From positions 100,030 to 164,029 of the forward strand of contig JASANG010003039.1 of NCBI GenBank assembly GCA_030248215.1: DNA of 64,000 nt, written 5' to 3'. Under the pieces are notes generated by a model. That model was not told the origin of the DNA and did not search any database. It was given only the letters and a program-made list of their open reading frames with translations. This stretch comes from Enoplolaimus lenunculus. Lineage: Eukaryota > Nematoda > Enoplea > Enoplida > Thoracostomopsidae. The stretch's first letter is position 1; each line of letters starts with the position of its first letter. The position numbers and the translations under genes were made by a program. Shown piece by piece: positions 1 through 10,550 of the stretch.

Positions 1-190
1 GCCTCAATTGTGTTGGCAGAAAACTAACACATTTTCGAAACTTTTGTATGTCAGTATCGGTTTTTCGTTTCAATTTCCGTCTCTATTATTTTGAACACTA
101 TCCATTTTCGTTTCCGTTATTTTTACTATTCGTTTACAACTTGGTAATTCGCTTTCAAAGTAACTATTAATAATACTTACATACTGCGCA

Positions 191-246
191 AGCTTCCTAC
201 ATGTAAAATTCACTTAAGCTTCCTACATGTAAAATAAATTCACTTA
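191..246. repeat. Two-copy short tandem duplication
   Basis: Positions 191-216 and 217-246 repeat the same 26-base sequence (AGCTTCCTACATG then TAAAATTCACTTA); the second copy has a 4-base insertion. No function is implied. Confidence 0.85.
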
Positions 247-1784
247 AAACCTACATCAAACAAAGTAACAATTTGCCTGACAAATTGGTCAGGTTTGCCA
301 AAACGTTAGTTAGCTAAGCTGCTTGTCGGGCACCAACCTGCCTAACAGTCAAATATTGCTAAACCAATTACAAATTAATACTAGACCAAAAATGTAGCAA
401 AATCTACTGTGGGTCAACGACATCAGGAGCGAATGTTACCGAAAATTTCGATTTAACTGTATATTAATTAATATTAAGATGCTCAACTGAGGATCAACTG
501 ATTTATCGACAATAAACTGAGACTCAAACGCTGGATCAACGACATCATCACCGAATGTAACCGAACATTTCGATTTCACTGTTTGATCCTTGAATTTCCC
601 GACTCCAGCACCAGCAACAGTGTCGTTTTCCTAAAAACACAAAAAAATCGCGAAGAACAATAATGCAGATGGAAGACTTGATGATATACGATTGGTATGC
701 ACTTGACTGCACTAGCCGTGTTATTAGTCAGGAAACAAGAATCGAACTGTTGAAATCTTTTGGGCATGCAAAGCAAACATTTCTTCCATCAGTAGTTAGG
801 TGCCAATTTTGAAAAAAAAAAACTCTTTGAAACTTTGAAAAAATATCGGTGTAGAAATAGAATTATACTGATAAAATACTGCTATTCCTTATCGTTTACT
901 ATGTATCAAATGTGTGCCACTTCTGTTTTATACTTCAATCCTGCTGGAAAACAACACGTCATAAAACTACGTTTAACGAAAAACGACATTGCATTTAAAC
1001 CTTAAGAAGTATTATAAATTCGGTGCAACTCTCGATAGCAAGGCAGAGCTGCAACACACAGCTACAACTGAATACTGACAGAGGCCAATAGTATGAACAT
1101 GGGTAGGGTTTCTGAGTCTGCTTTCAGTACGACTTCATACTTAAATATTTGCTAAACTACTGATTACATCACGAATTTGTTGTTTGTGATAATGAACGTT
1201 ACCCAGCTCGCATATTTTGATTTCTTGTGTAGAATGTAGCCCAAATAGAACTAAACAACAGACTCAAGTATCTGTTCAAAGTATAACAAGAAAATTTTCC
1301 TAATGTGCAGATTACATCAAGTTTTTGGGCTGCGCCGAACAGCAATTATCGTTTGGAACGTGACATTAAAGCCCCAATAGGGTAAAAGATTACAGAGGCG
1401 CAATTTGATTGGTTTATCAAAACAACAGAAATAACAAAACAGCATTATCCATAACACAGCGAACTTAAAGAATTCGATTCCATTCTATCAGCACTCCGGA
1501 AAATAATTTCTTAAGTTCGTGGTTACATTTGGATGTCCTACCAAGATTTGTGTTACAAATTTATAGTTTGCAAATAGTGTGAAGGCAAATAATTATTTAT
1601 ATTCAGTTATCTGCAACACACCCAAGCCTGAACAACCAATCACAAACAGTTTGCATTCAACAGCTGCTTGGTCTGTACAATCCTCCAATCAAAACCAATT
1701 TGAATTCCAGTAGATGTTTGGGCTGCCCCGAACAGTAATATTATTGTTTGGGACGTGACGTGAAAGCTCTCTCGGGCTCAAGCG

Positions 1785-1855
1785 TCAACCTTCTATAGCT
1801 GAGTGGTGATGGTAAACGTCTCCCACTCCAGTCGCTGGAGTTCGAATCATAGCAT
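1785..1855 (+). repeat. Weak tRNA-like (SINE head?) sequence
   Basis: An A-box-like TAGCTGAGTGG followed about 35 bases later by a B-box-like GAGTTCGAATC resembles the internal RNA polymerase III promoter of a tRNA. The acceptor stem pairs only partly, so this is not a functional tRNA; it is more likely a decayed tRNA-derived SINE. Confidence 0.3.
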
Positions 1856-3093
1856 AAAAAAAGTCTCAGATGAAATACAAAATATTCATGAGATAAAGGT
1901 TTAGAAGTTAGCAATTTCCAATCCCATAACCTGTAGAATAATTTGCACAGGTTAAAAAATTTTCTCCATTGTTGCGCTCACTCGCTAATAAACATTTAGC
2001 CGATGTTTCTTTTTTCCGAAATGAAATGCTGGCTACGCTCCTGATGTGCAACGTAACTGATCTTTGCAAACTAGGAAAATGTCATATTGTACCCTAGTTA
2101 ATATTAACCAACAGAAACAATTCATTATAACAATATTCGTCAACAATTTTGATTTCTTCGCATCCAACCCAGCTTGAGTATTCTATACAATCGGTCTTAG
2201 AATCATTTCGAAAAACAACACACTGAATAAATCATGGCTACGATTCGCGTTTTGTATTAGATGGTCCTAATTTCTACACAACATCAACACATACGTTATG
2301 TACATATTTATATTAGTAAGCACAAAGCTAGGATCTATAAAAGAACTATGTACTCTTTTTACAGACCCATCTGGTCGGTCATCCTTTCTTTTCATTGTTT
2401 CGATCCTAACATCCAAACAAACTGCGAGGTTGTAGTTCTTAATCAACAACCATAGATGGACAGATAGAATACGCGAAAAAACAAAAATTGAACACGAGAC
2501 AAGCAGAAAGAAAACAAGCAAAAGATAAGCAGCATGGGCTCAGAGGCAGCCAAACATCTGTGTCACGTTCCATGCCAATTTCGAACGGGATTTCCTTGCG
2601 TTAAAAACTGAAATGAAAACGGATATCTAAAAGCCAATGCAGTGACGGACCCAGAATTTCTCGGTGTTTGCTGTAAGGTTGTCCGAGCTCAAGCTCGTGT
2701 TTAGCTGCAAAGACACAATCCCAAAAACAACAAATTTCAGCAAAAGCTGAAAAATGGTGGATCTATGAAGTGAATCCATTTTTAAATGACTCATATATGA
2801 AGCGCAGAGTGTGACGGCCCAGTACGTGTGGGCCTGGGCCACCAAACCAACTGAAACGACTCACCACATTCTGAATTGTTTTACCAGAAGCAGCACCACA
2901 GCCAACTTTTTCATTATTTTCATTACCAGAGACTGTCGGAGAATGATGCGGTTGCTCACTAACTATTTTGCCTGAAAATAAAAAAACACGAATCGTCTAA
3001 CAACAGTGCTATCAAATTCTTCTAAAAACTTTAATTGGATAAGAGTAAATTCTAAGCTAAGCAGTACTAAATAGAGCCGTTCATGAAAATTTT

Positions 3094-3170
3094 ACTGCGG
3101 ATGCGATGGGGCTCGAACCCACGACGTACGAATAACCGATGCGATGCTCTAACCACTGAGCTCCGCAGCC
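3094..3170 (-). tRNA. tRNA-Thr(GGT)-like sequence, degenerate
   Basis: On the minus strand it begins GGCTGCGGAGCTCAGTGG (A box) and has a B box GGTTCGAGCCCC. By alignment with the next copy the anticodon loop reads TCGGTTA, so anticodon GGT (Thr). The anticodon stem has two mismatches and a few extra bases separate the T stem from the acceptor, so a working tRNA is doubtful. Eukaryotes normally read Thr ACC codons with an AGT anticodon, which also argues for a repeat-borne pseudo-tRNA. Confidence 0.45.
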
Positions 3171-3348
3171 AAGAAAACTTTTCGTTACAATGGCTCTATA
3201 TACCACGAGTTTGGTACTACTAGATACGCATATGAATAATACGCAGCGAAACCGTCTGAGCTGGAGAGCATCTCTCACATTTCCCAACCGATACCGCTAA
3301 GTAATTCTAAGCTAAACAGTACCATATACAGCCCATCACGAAAATTTT

Positions 3349-3424
3349 GCTGCGGATGCGGTGGGGCTCGAACCCTCAACGTACGGATTACCGGTCCGCT
3401 GCTCTAACATTGAGCTACGCAGCC
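3349..3424 (-). tRNA. tRNA-Thr(GGT)-like sequence, second copy
   Basis: Minus strand, begins GGCTGCGTAGCTCAATG and has B box GGTTCGAGCCCC. The anticodon stem pairs fully (GCGGA with TCCGT) around loop CCGGTAA, so anticodon GGT. GCTGCG pairs with CGCAGC in the acceptor, but extra bases precede the 3' acceptor strand and the T stem has one mismatch. It sits in the second unit of the 254-bp tandem repeat and is better preserved than the first copy. Confidence 0.5.
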
Positions 3425-3608
3425 ATGAAAACTTTTCGCTACAACGGCTCCATATATATCGTGAGTTTGGCACTTCAAGATACGTATATGAATACGACGC
3501 GAAACCGTCTGAGCTGGAGAGCATCTCTCACATTTCCCAACCGATACCGCTAAGTAATTCTAAGCTAATCATTACCAGATAGAGCCCTCCACGAAAATTT
3601 TGCTGAAC

Positions 3609-4079
3609 AAAATCCGTCTGACAGTAATTTTCATCCAATTAATTCACCACATTATTTGCCACAATACATTATATGCATTCATAAACGTATTCATTCAAGA
3701 CTAGTATATATAATCTAAAAGTAAGCTTGCGACGCCCAACTCCCTAGTTGGAGAGGGTTTTGCTAGGTGCGAATGTGTGATCGTGCTACCACGCATGAGA
3801 CAGAAGTTGGCAATTTATACGTCAAAATATGATGTCAGAGCGTTTGATTTGCATATCAATTCTATGAATTTGACGAATAAATCATGACGGGTATTGAACA
3901 AGGCAACTGCACATCTTTAAAATTTAACCAGAACCGGAGTGGGCCAAACAGCAAAAATTGTGCTAAATCTCAATGTTCACCACGACCTGTTTCGAAATTC
4001 ACAAAATCTATCAGAATCCATGCTCATATTCTACTAATGTGTAAAAGCTTTACATAGTATTAAATTAGATCTAAAATAG
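3609..4079. other. Non-coding stretch
   Basis: No gene, no repeat end and no RNA gene recognised. A short hairpin occurs near 3,740 (CAACTCCCTAGTTGGAG). Confidence 0.4.
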
Positions 4080-4610
4080 TTAACGAGTGTCGAATAGCAA
4101 TTAAAGAACTTTCACAATTAAATGAAGTTTCACTAGTGTGTGTACCGGGTCACTCTAATGTAACCGGTAATGATTTAGCGGATGAATTAGCAGAGGCGTA
4201 AATCAGGTAGACGATTTATAGGACCAGAACCGGTACTGCCTATATGTAACCGGGAGGTTCGATTAAGAATTACATCATGGATACACAGAAAATTTATATA
4301 TAGATGGATAAATCAGAAAATTTGTAAATTTACAAGATCAATAATTCAAGAACCAAACATAAGAAGAAGTAGATTTTTATTAAAGCTTAATAAAGACTAA
4401 CTTAGACAATGTGTTCAGATTTCATCGGGCCATCGTTGGTTAGGTTATCACTTATTTAGAATGAGAGCAGCTCAAGATAAAAATTGTTCAGAATGCAATG
4501 TAAGTGAAACCCTTGAGTACTTTTTATGCGTATGCAAGCGGTGGGAAGACAAAGCGTGCAATTTCTTGGTAGGAAAACATTAGCTGTTAGAGAAATTAGA
4601 TCTCTTGATA
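4080..4610 (+). pseudogene. LINE relic: RNase H end and Cys motif
   Basis: The plus strand encodes the C-terminal part of a LINE-type RNase H, with VPGHSNVTGNDLADELAEA (the VPGH...GN..AD signature) near 4,142-4,198. About 230 bases later it encodes GYHLFRMRAAQ, then CSECNVSETLEYFLCVC, matching the Cys motif that follows RNase H in I/Jockey-group LINE ORF2 proteins. Stop codons interrupt the segment between the two motifs, so it is decayed. The Helentron-like repeat begins directly after it, at 4,611. Reverse transcriptase is not present here. Confidence 0.75.
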
Positions 4611-5400
4611 CCAGTCGTAGTGGGACTACATTTATTGAGCGAAGCTCGAACGCACGTAAGCAATTAAGCTAATATGCAAATTAGCTATTAGCTAACTATT
4701 CAATTATCGGTTTCGAATGTTTGTAAACTATTTATGCAAATTCCTCGCACCTAAAAACCCTTCAGCCACTCTAATAATTTTTGGAATAATTTAAAAAGTC
4801 CTAATTTTGTTTTGTCAATTAAGCTAATGTAAATTAGTTATTAGCTAACTATTCAATTATCGGTTTTGGAGGTTTGTAAACAATTTATTCAAATTCCTCG
4901 CACCAAAAAACCCTTTTGTGCTGAAATTATATTGCTTTTAACCTTAATAATTAGTGAAAAATTGTAAAAAGTCCTAATTTAGGCTTATAAACTATGTTAA
5001 TATCCAAATTATCTATTAGCTAACTGCTCAATTATCGGTTTTGGAGGTTTGTAAACAGTCTACGCAGATTCCTCGCACCCAAAAACCCTTTAATGCTAAA
5101 ATTAGATTGCTTCTAACTGTAATAATTAGTAAAATATTGTGAAAGTCCTAATTTAGGCTAAATTAATTATGTAAATTAGCCTGTAGTTAATAAACGGCTT
5201 AAAATTTTAAAACCCTAATGCGAGGTTAACACCCCAGAATAATTGGCTTTCAAACAAAAAAAGTTGATCAAAATCGGTTTAGCCGTTCCTGAGATTCTTT
5301 TCGGACGGACAGACGGACATCCACCTTTCGACCCCCAAGTACAAAACATAAAACGCTTCGCGAAACTCCGAGCTTCGCTCGGAGTTTCGCTTCGCTCAAT
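4611..5400 (-). mobile_element. Helentron/HINE-like repeat, copy 1
   Basis: In its own orientation (minus) the element starts ATTGAGCGAAGC at 5,400 and ends with the hairpin GTAGTCCCACTAC followed by GACTGG, with the next base T. The 5' part contains a perfect 13-bp-arm hairpin at 5,360-5,390 (GCGAAACTCCGAG, loop CTTCG). The middle holds about three 155-175 bp monomers, each with GCTAATAGCTAATTTG-like and GGTGCGAGGAATCTG-like segments. GAGCTTCGCTCAAT near the 3' end is the inverse of the 5' start, so there are subterminal inverted repeats. No coding sequence. It looks like a non-autonomous Helentron relative. Confidence 0.7.
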
Positions 5401-6891
5401 AAGGAAAATCTATAAGTTTATTATTGAAACAGAAAGTCTAAAGGTTAATGTAGAGTGACACATAGAGCATATAAGGTCTTAGGATGTCGCAATGGACAAT
5501 GTTGTAATTTGTCTACGCGAACGCCCACAGTGGCGTCATATCCTTTTCTCACTTTATCTATCTATCTATCTATGTGTGTAAAACATGGCAGCATACTGAT
5601 TTTATCGTGATAAGTCTGGTTACCTTCGAATCCAACATTTATTTCGCATTTGATTTGAATAAATTATATTGTCACATTTGATTTTACACACCTCTGGACA
5701 GATTTTATTAGCCGCCGCTGTTGCAGTTCGAGTTTTTGAAAACCTCTTATTAAATAGCATTACATAGGGTTCCCGGACAAAAGACACCGGACAAAGTGTT
5801 TTACTAATCTAGACAAGAAAACACTGTACCGGCCCTCATCTATATATTGGCCAAAACCATTTTTCTATACGCATGGTGTGCTATGGTTTGAAGATAGGTG
5901 AAATATTACGTAGTTTATAGGGATGTTGTAGATATCTTACATCCGCATTCATAGTTTCCTTGTTTGTATCAACCTTTCGACAAATCATTAATTACATGAC
6001 TAACATATCATCAATATCGCAACTTGGTGTTACAGGTGCTGTATAGCAATTCTCTCAATAGGAATGTCGATGGTTGTTATTTACCGCCAGGCCGGCTGAA
6101 GCTGGGGTGTCAATCGACACCTCTAGAAAAACGTAGGGGTGCCACTGAAACACGACTAAAAATTCAATCCGATATTAACAAATAAAATCCCAAGTGTTGT
6201 ACTTGTCCAAAGGAGAATCAAGCTGCTATGGCTATCAAGTTATCAATCAAAAAAATTACGGCTATCAAGTAACAAATCAGAAAACGCACAGCTTTATCAC
6301 ACACGATTCCGCTTGGGCTAGCACAATTCGGGATTGGGCTAAATTACGACTTGGGCTACGACATATACATCAACGTGTGGACAATACGTTTGGGCAAAAT
6401 TACACATACCTTTACGTGAGATATTGAATCTTTAATTATGTTCGTTCTTACGATGCATATCTTGATATGACCCCACCCGCCAGTATATATTTTTACGCAA
6501 TGCACAGGGAGGGGCGGTATCGATGAAAAACATAGACCGAGACCTGACTGCCGAGACCAGCCGTAAAGTGTCAACCTCGGTCAATTTGTGGTCATCACCG
6601 GAAAATTTCAAAATAAATTATTTTTAATGCATTTCAGTTTTTTTCAGAATATCTGCTCATAATTATTGCGTATGAAAATAGATTCACTGCGAAACTTTAT
6701 TTATTAGACATAACTTACTTGAACAATACAGCCATACATTCGCTGAATCCTCCACTTTGGTCTCGGATCCAAAATACCGGACTAAATAATCGAGACCGAA
6801 ACACTATATTGCTTATTCAAATTGCTCAGCCTCCATTTAGCGTGCCGTTGTTTGAGAACCTATGGTTTATATAATCAATTTTTCCAGGCGG
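5401..6891. other. Non-coding stretch with repeat fragments
   Basis: No gene recognised. A (TCTA)n microsatellite lies at about 5,555-5,575. From about 6,525 to 6,810 there are scattered GAGACC/GGTCTC motifs, including AGACCGAGACC and GGTCTCGG, like the repeats at 10,095-10,215 and 61,496-61,880. These appear to be ends of one non-autonomous DNA element family. Confidence 0.5.
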
Positions 6892-7030
6892 CCTTTAATA
6901 CAGGCGGTATTTTGTCCAGATGGCCTTGTCCGGAGACTCTTTTGTCTGGACGGCCTTTCGTCCAGACGGCCTTTTGCCCGGACAGCCTTTTGTCCAGACA
7001 GTCTTTTGTCAGGCGGCCTTCTGTCCGGTC
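6892..7030. repeat. Degenerate minisatellite, ~16 bp unit
   Basis: About eight imperfect copies of a unit close to CGGCCTTTTGTCCGGA follow one another. Unit spacing is 15-18 bases and the copies differ at several positions. It lies 3' of the candidate exon at 7,153-7,366 on the minus strand; if that exon is real, the array is in its first intron. Confidence 0.8.
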
Positions 7031-7152
7031 ATCATTACATAGTTTCATCGCACTACTGTTGTTGCCGAGCCGGAATTTTTTACAAGCAGTTAAGAATGTG
7101 TGCATCGATTCAAATAAAAAGGTACCTACATACATATCCTCACCTCCAGCTT

Positions 7153-7366
7153 GCGTCATTTGATTGCCGCCACTATTATCTTCATCCCCATCATCGCTCC
7201 GGAGTACACGAATGAGTTTCGGCGCTCCTGTAACCGCTGGCATCGCTCCAGTAATTCCATTCCCGCCCCCTTCATCTTCTTCTTCCTCTTCTTCTGAATT
7301 TGTCCGTCGTTCATCAGTAGTGACAATTTTTCGACGAGCCGGTGGCATAGCTCCTCCAGCTTCCAT
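7153..7366 (-). CDS. Candidate first coding exon, acidic, unknown protein
   Basis: A minus-strand frame begins at 7,366 in a good context (GGCAATGG) and encodes MEAGGAMPPARRKIVTT followed by a run of glutamates and aspartates (EEEEEEDEGGG) and a second acidic patch (DDGDEDNSGG). After 71 codons it meets GGAG-GTGAGG, a plausible splice donor, at about 7,152. Past that point the frame runs into the minisatellite, which supports an exon end. No known domain is visible and the low-complexity acid stretch gives no function. I found no matching downstream exon between 1 and 7,150. It could be a chance open frame. Confidence 0.4.
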
Positions 7367-7994
7367 TGCCGGTTTGAGTTAGTTTTAATTAAATCAATAT
7401 AGTTCAGTTAAATCTGATAGCCAGTGAACATCTATGCGCACACTTTGACTAATTAATTCTTAGTTAATCATTAAACATAATGGCTGGGTTTCCGAAATCC
7501 TACTTAAGCACGGGCTAAGTAATTGCTTAACTATTTTGCAATTTTAAAAGCGTACTTAAATTAAGTAAATACTTAAGTCGCTGACTAAATTTGACATACT
7601 ACAAATTCACTGCTCAGATATACTAACCATTGTATAACTGAAATTCTACACTCGTGATGCCTCCTTAATACAAAGCAAAACTGTTAGTTTCTTGTCATGA
7701 CAATGGCCGTTATTTGGCTCTTCTTTGGTTGCGCTCGAAAATTTAAGTATTTACATAAGTCGGCGACTTAAGTAATTACTTAAGTATATAGTCGTTTAGA
7801 CAAAAAATACGAATTTTACCATTCACTTGGGGTTCATTACCAGAGATTGTTAGAAATATTTAAAACATAAAAGCTCCAAATATACCCCTACTACACACGA
7901 AAAATAAGCAGTATTATTCTGTAACCTTACTGCATTGTAGGTTGCGAGCAGAAATATCTCAATTTTTTGTCTGCAATCAGACAAAAAAGATACA

Positions 7995-8041
7995 CTCGAG
8001 ACAAAAAAATACACATGGTTTGAGTGTATTTTTTGTCTCGC
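7995..8041. repeat. AT-rich hairpin
   Basis: CGAGACAAAAAAATACAC and GTGTATTTTTTGTCTCG are inverted copies separated by a short loop, and related GAGACAAAAAA and TTTTTTGTCTG segments flank them. The stem is about 17 bp. It lies inside the 7,481-9,537 element and could be part of its internal structure. Confidence 0.75.
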
Positions 8042-8450
8042 ATACTAAACTTTTCGGAAAGTTGCGAGACAAAAAAGGAATCACTTGTATCTACGTATAG
8101 TAAATAGAATGGCTGGTGAAACACATATGGAATGTAGCTCGCTCTATGTTTAATACATGTACACAGTGGTATAGCGGCATAGTCATCTGGTAAATAATGG
8201 TGAGCTTAGGGAAATCACTAGTTTCTTAATAAATTACCCGAATTTTAGTATCAAACTCGAAAGTGCAGAAATTGCTAACGGATGAAAGGAACTCATCCGC
8301 TCTATTAATTATCAAAGACACTATTCTGCAGGATAAAAATACTTCGCCCCCTGTTGTACTAACTCCAGGTATGCAACAGGAGCGTGATGTTTTTTGTCTA
8401 ATGGAAGCTGTTTTTCCCAAAGGACGATAACTTAAGTAAATACTGAAGTA

Positions 8451-9514
8451 CCAGTCGTAGTGGGACTACATGTATTGAGCGAAGCTCGAACACACGTACG
8501 CAGTTAAGCTAATATGCAAATTAGTTATTAGCTAACTACTCATTTATTGGCTTTGGAGGTTTGTAAACAATTTATTTAGATTCCTCGCACTTCAAAACCC
8601 GTCAGTAACCCTAATAATTTGACAAATAATTTAAAAAGCCATTATTTAGGCTTATGAATTAAGCATATGTGCAAATTAGCTATTAGCTAACTATTCAATA
8701 ATCGGTTCTGAAGGTTTGTAGACAATTTATCCAGATTCCTCGCACCGAAAACCCCATTATTGCTGAAATTAGATTGCTTTTACCCCTAGTAATTAGTGAA
8801 ATATTGCAAAAACGCCTAATTTAGGCTTATCAATTATGCTTATATGCAAATTATCTATTAGCTAACTACTCATTTATCGCTTTTAGACGTTTGTAAACAA
8901 TTTATTCAGATTCCTCGCACCCAAAAACCTTCAGTAAATCCAAACAATTATTGAAAAAATTTAAAAAGTCCTAATTTTATCTTGTCAATTAAGCTAATAT
9001 GCAAATTATCTATTACCTAACTACTCAGTTATCGGTTTTAGACGTTTGTAAACAATTTATTCAGATTCCTCACACCCAAAAACCTTCAGTAAACCCTAAT
9101 AATTATTGAAATAATTTAAATAGTCCTAATTTTGTCTTGTCAATTAAGTAAATATGCAAATTAGCTATTAGCTAACTAGGTTTGTAAACAGTCTATACAG
9201 ATTCCTCGCACCCAAAAAACCTTTAATGCAGAAATTATATTGCTTGTACCTGTAATAATTAGTGAAATAATGTAGAAAGTCCTAATTTAGGCTTAATTTT
9301 TATGCAAATTAGCCTGTAGCTAATAAACGGCTTAAAATTTTAAAACCCCAATGCGACGTTAACACCCCAGAATAATTGGCTTTCAAACAGAAAAAGTTGA
9401 TCAAAATCGGTTCAGCCGTTCCAGATATTCTTTTCGGACGGACAGACGTACGGACGGACAACCACCTTTCGACTCCAGAGTACAAAACTAAAACGCTTCG
9501 CGTTTCGCTTCGCT
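8451..9514 (-). mobile_element. Helentron/HINE-like repeat, copy 2
   Basis: Same family as 4,611-5,400. On the minus strand it ends GTAGTCCCACTACGACTGG followed by T. TTAG/TTAT-CTATTA marks recur at 8,521, 8,676, 8,851, 9,006 and 9,161, so monomers are 155 or 175 bp and there are about five. The 5' part keeps the TTTTCGGACGGACAGACG segment (its strand) and the AAGCGAAGCGAAACGCG start. It is inserted next to the right TIR of the 7,481-9,537 element. Confidence 0.7.
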
Positions 9515-9837
9515 TAAGGATTTCAGAAACCCAGCCACTAAGTAGTTAAATGTATTAAGTACACAAAATGCTATGTATACAGGTACTTTGGATATATGTA
9601 AACTGTACTTAGTTCCTCCTAACATACATTACTGCATTAAACTTCAAAGGTTATTTCCAGTCACATACTAGAGCGTACAAAGCCGAGATGGAGAATGATT
9701 AAAAAATAGTACGAAACTTAACGTTTTTACGCCAGTCATCCCCAATTTAACTCATGTTACTTTCAGGGGCGTCTTGGTGGTTTGAAAGCGACACTAGAAG
9801 TCGAGTATTCAACAAAAGTTGCCCTATTGGTAGGTTT

Positions 9838-10073
9838 GTGTGTTGTTTGTGTGTTAATTTGCGTTGTGTGCGTTTGTATTGTGTTTGTGTATGTGGTGTG
9901 AGTGGCTAAATTCGAGGAGGTTTGTGATAGCTCAGGGATATCATGAATTTCGAGGACGGGGCTGACACGTGATAGCCCTGAGCTATAAGCGATTTCCCTT
10001 GACCTCATGATAGCCTTGGGCTACGGCATATTTTGTGGCACCGTTGACAAAATTATTGCGAACGGCGCATAAT
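9838..10073 (-). mobile_element. Harbinger-like element fragment
   Basis: This is the inverse of the left third of the element at 46,270-47,278. It ends with GACAAAATTATTGCGAACGG then CGCA, and includes GTGATAGCTCAGGG, CGAGGACGGGGCTGACACG and CCTTGGGCTACGGCATATTTT. The GT-rich tail at 9,838-9,900 corresponds to the AC-rich stretch at 46,470-46,545. Only one end is present. Confidence 0.75.
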
Positions 10074-10094
10074 TAGCAGATTTCTGAAAACACA

Positions 10095-10215
10095 CAAAAA
10101 CTATGACAAAACAGAACTACGAAAAAAATTAGAAATAATTTATTATGAAAATTTTATTTTTGTTTGGTGATGACTAAGAGTTAACCGAGACCGAGACTTT
10201 CATAGCCGGTTTCCG
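10095..10215 (-). mobile_element. GAGACC-motif element fragment
   Basis: Contains AACCGAGACCGAGAC and a stretch (TGGTGATGACTAAGAGTTAA ... CATTCCTGGCTAGG) closely like 61,800-61,880. It is one end of a short DNA element whose terminus carries GAGACC repeats. No coding sequence. Confidence 0.5.
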
Positions 10216-10550
10216 TCCATTCCTGGCTAGGATTAAGGTTATTATTTTGCTTAGGCTTAGTTATAGACCATTTTTACGCTGAAGTTTAGACTTAGCCTTA
10301 GGAATAATTATAGGAATATGCTGAGATATATAAAAATTGTGAACATACACGGTCACATACAAACATTTGCTACATGTGTGACAGAGACAATATGTAAAAG
10401 TAAGTCAATCAGTTGAATGGTAGTTGGCATAACTACGAATGATGGTATAAATTTTTTTAAGTTTTTAAAAAACATCCGGCAAGTTAAAATACCGGAGTGG
10501 GATATCAATTTATTGCCGGAGCCGGATCTTTGTTGCAATTGTTAAGTCAG
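10215..10550 (-). mobile_element. hAT-like non-autonomous element, CCGGC family
   Basis: Inverse of the repeat at 14,634-15,005. Shared parts are CCGGAGCCGGATC, AAGTTAAAATACCGG, AAGTAAGTCAATCAG and the TTGCTTAGGCTTAGT block. No coding frame. A third, partial copy lies at 62,120-62,320. Confidence 0.55.

Larger units (their letters stand above)
1..3050. other. Non-coding stretch, no gene recognised
   Basis: I see no convincing exon here. Open frames are short and lack recognisable domains. Minor structure: a short tandem duplication at 191-246 (unit begins AGCTTCCTACATG), a pair of related segments at about 1,322-1,380 and 1,712-1,775 (both contain GAACAG then CGTTTGG/TGTTTGG and GTGAC), and a weak tRNA-like stretch at 1,785-1,855 with an A-box-like TAGCTGAGTGG and a B-box-like GAGTTCGAATC. 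The last could be a decayed SINE head. Confidence 0.5.
3051..3568 (-). repeat. Tandem dimer of a tRNA-headed ~254 bp unit
   Basis: The marker TCTAAGCTAA occurs at 3,051, 3,306 and 3,559, giving a period of 255 then 253 bp, and the sequence between markers is about 85-90% alike. Each unit carries a tRNA-like segment on the minus strand, and then a shared non-tRNA part containing CGTCTGAGCTGGAGAGCATC. A third partial unit start runs on to about 3,608. This could be a tRNA-derived SINE that spread in tandem, or a small tRNA-containing satellite. Confidence 0.8.
7481..9537. mobile_element. TIR element (MITE-like) with nested Helentron-like repeat
   Basis: Terminal inverted repeats TGGCTGGGTTTCCGAAATCC (7,481-7,500) and GGATTTCAGAAACCCAGCCA (9,518-9,537) match at 19 of 20 bases. 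The interior is rich in ACTTAAGTA-type motifs on both strands. The repeat at 8,451-9,514 sits inside it, just before the right TIR, so without that insertion the element is about 1 kb. No transposase frame is seen. A related sequence with TTTCTGAAATCTTACT and many ACTTAAGT motifs occurs at about 44,570-45,010. Confidence 0.7.

Noticed and set aside
4611-9514. Regular repeats considered as a CRISPR array
   Set aside because: The period is 155-175 bp with no conserved short repeat and unique spacer pattern; the sequence is eukaryotic and the arrays lie inside a mobile element.
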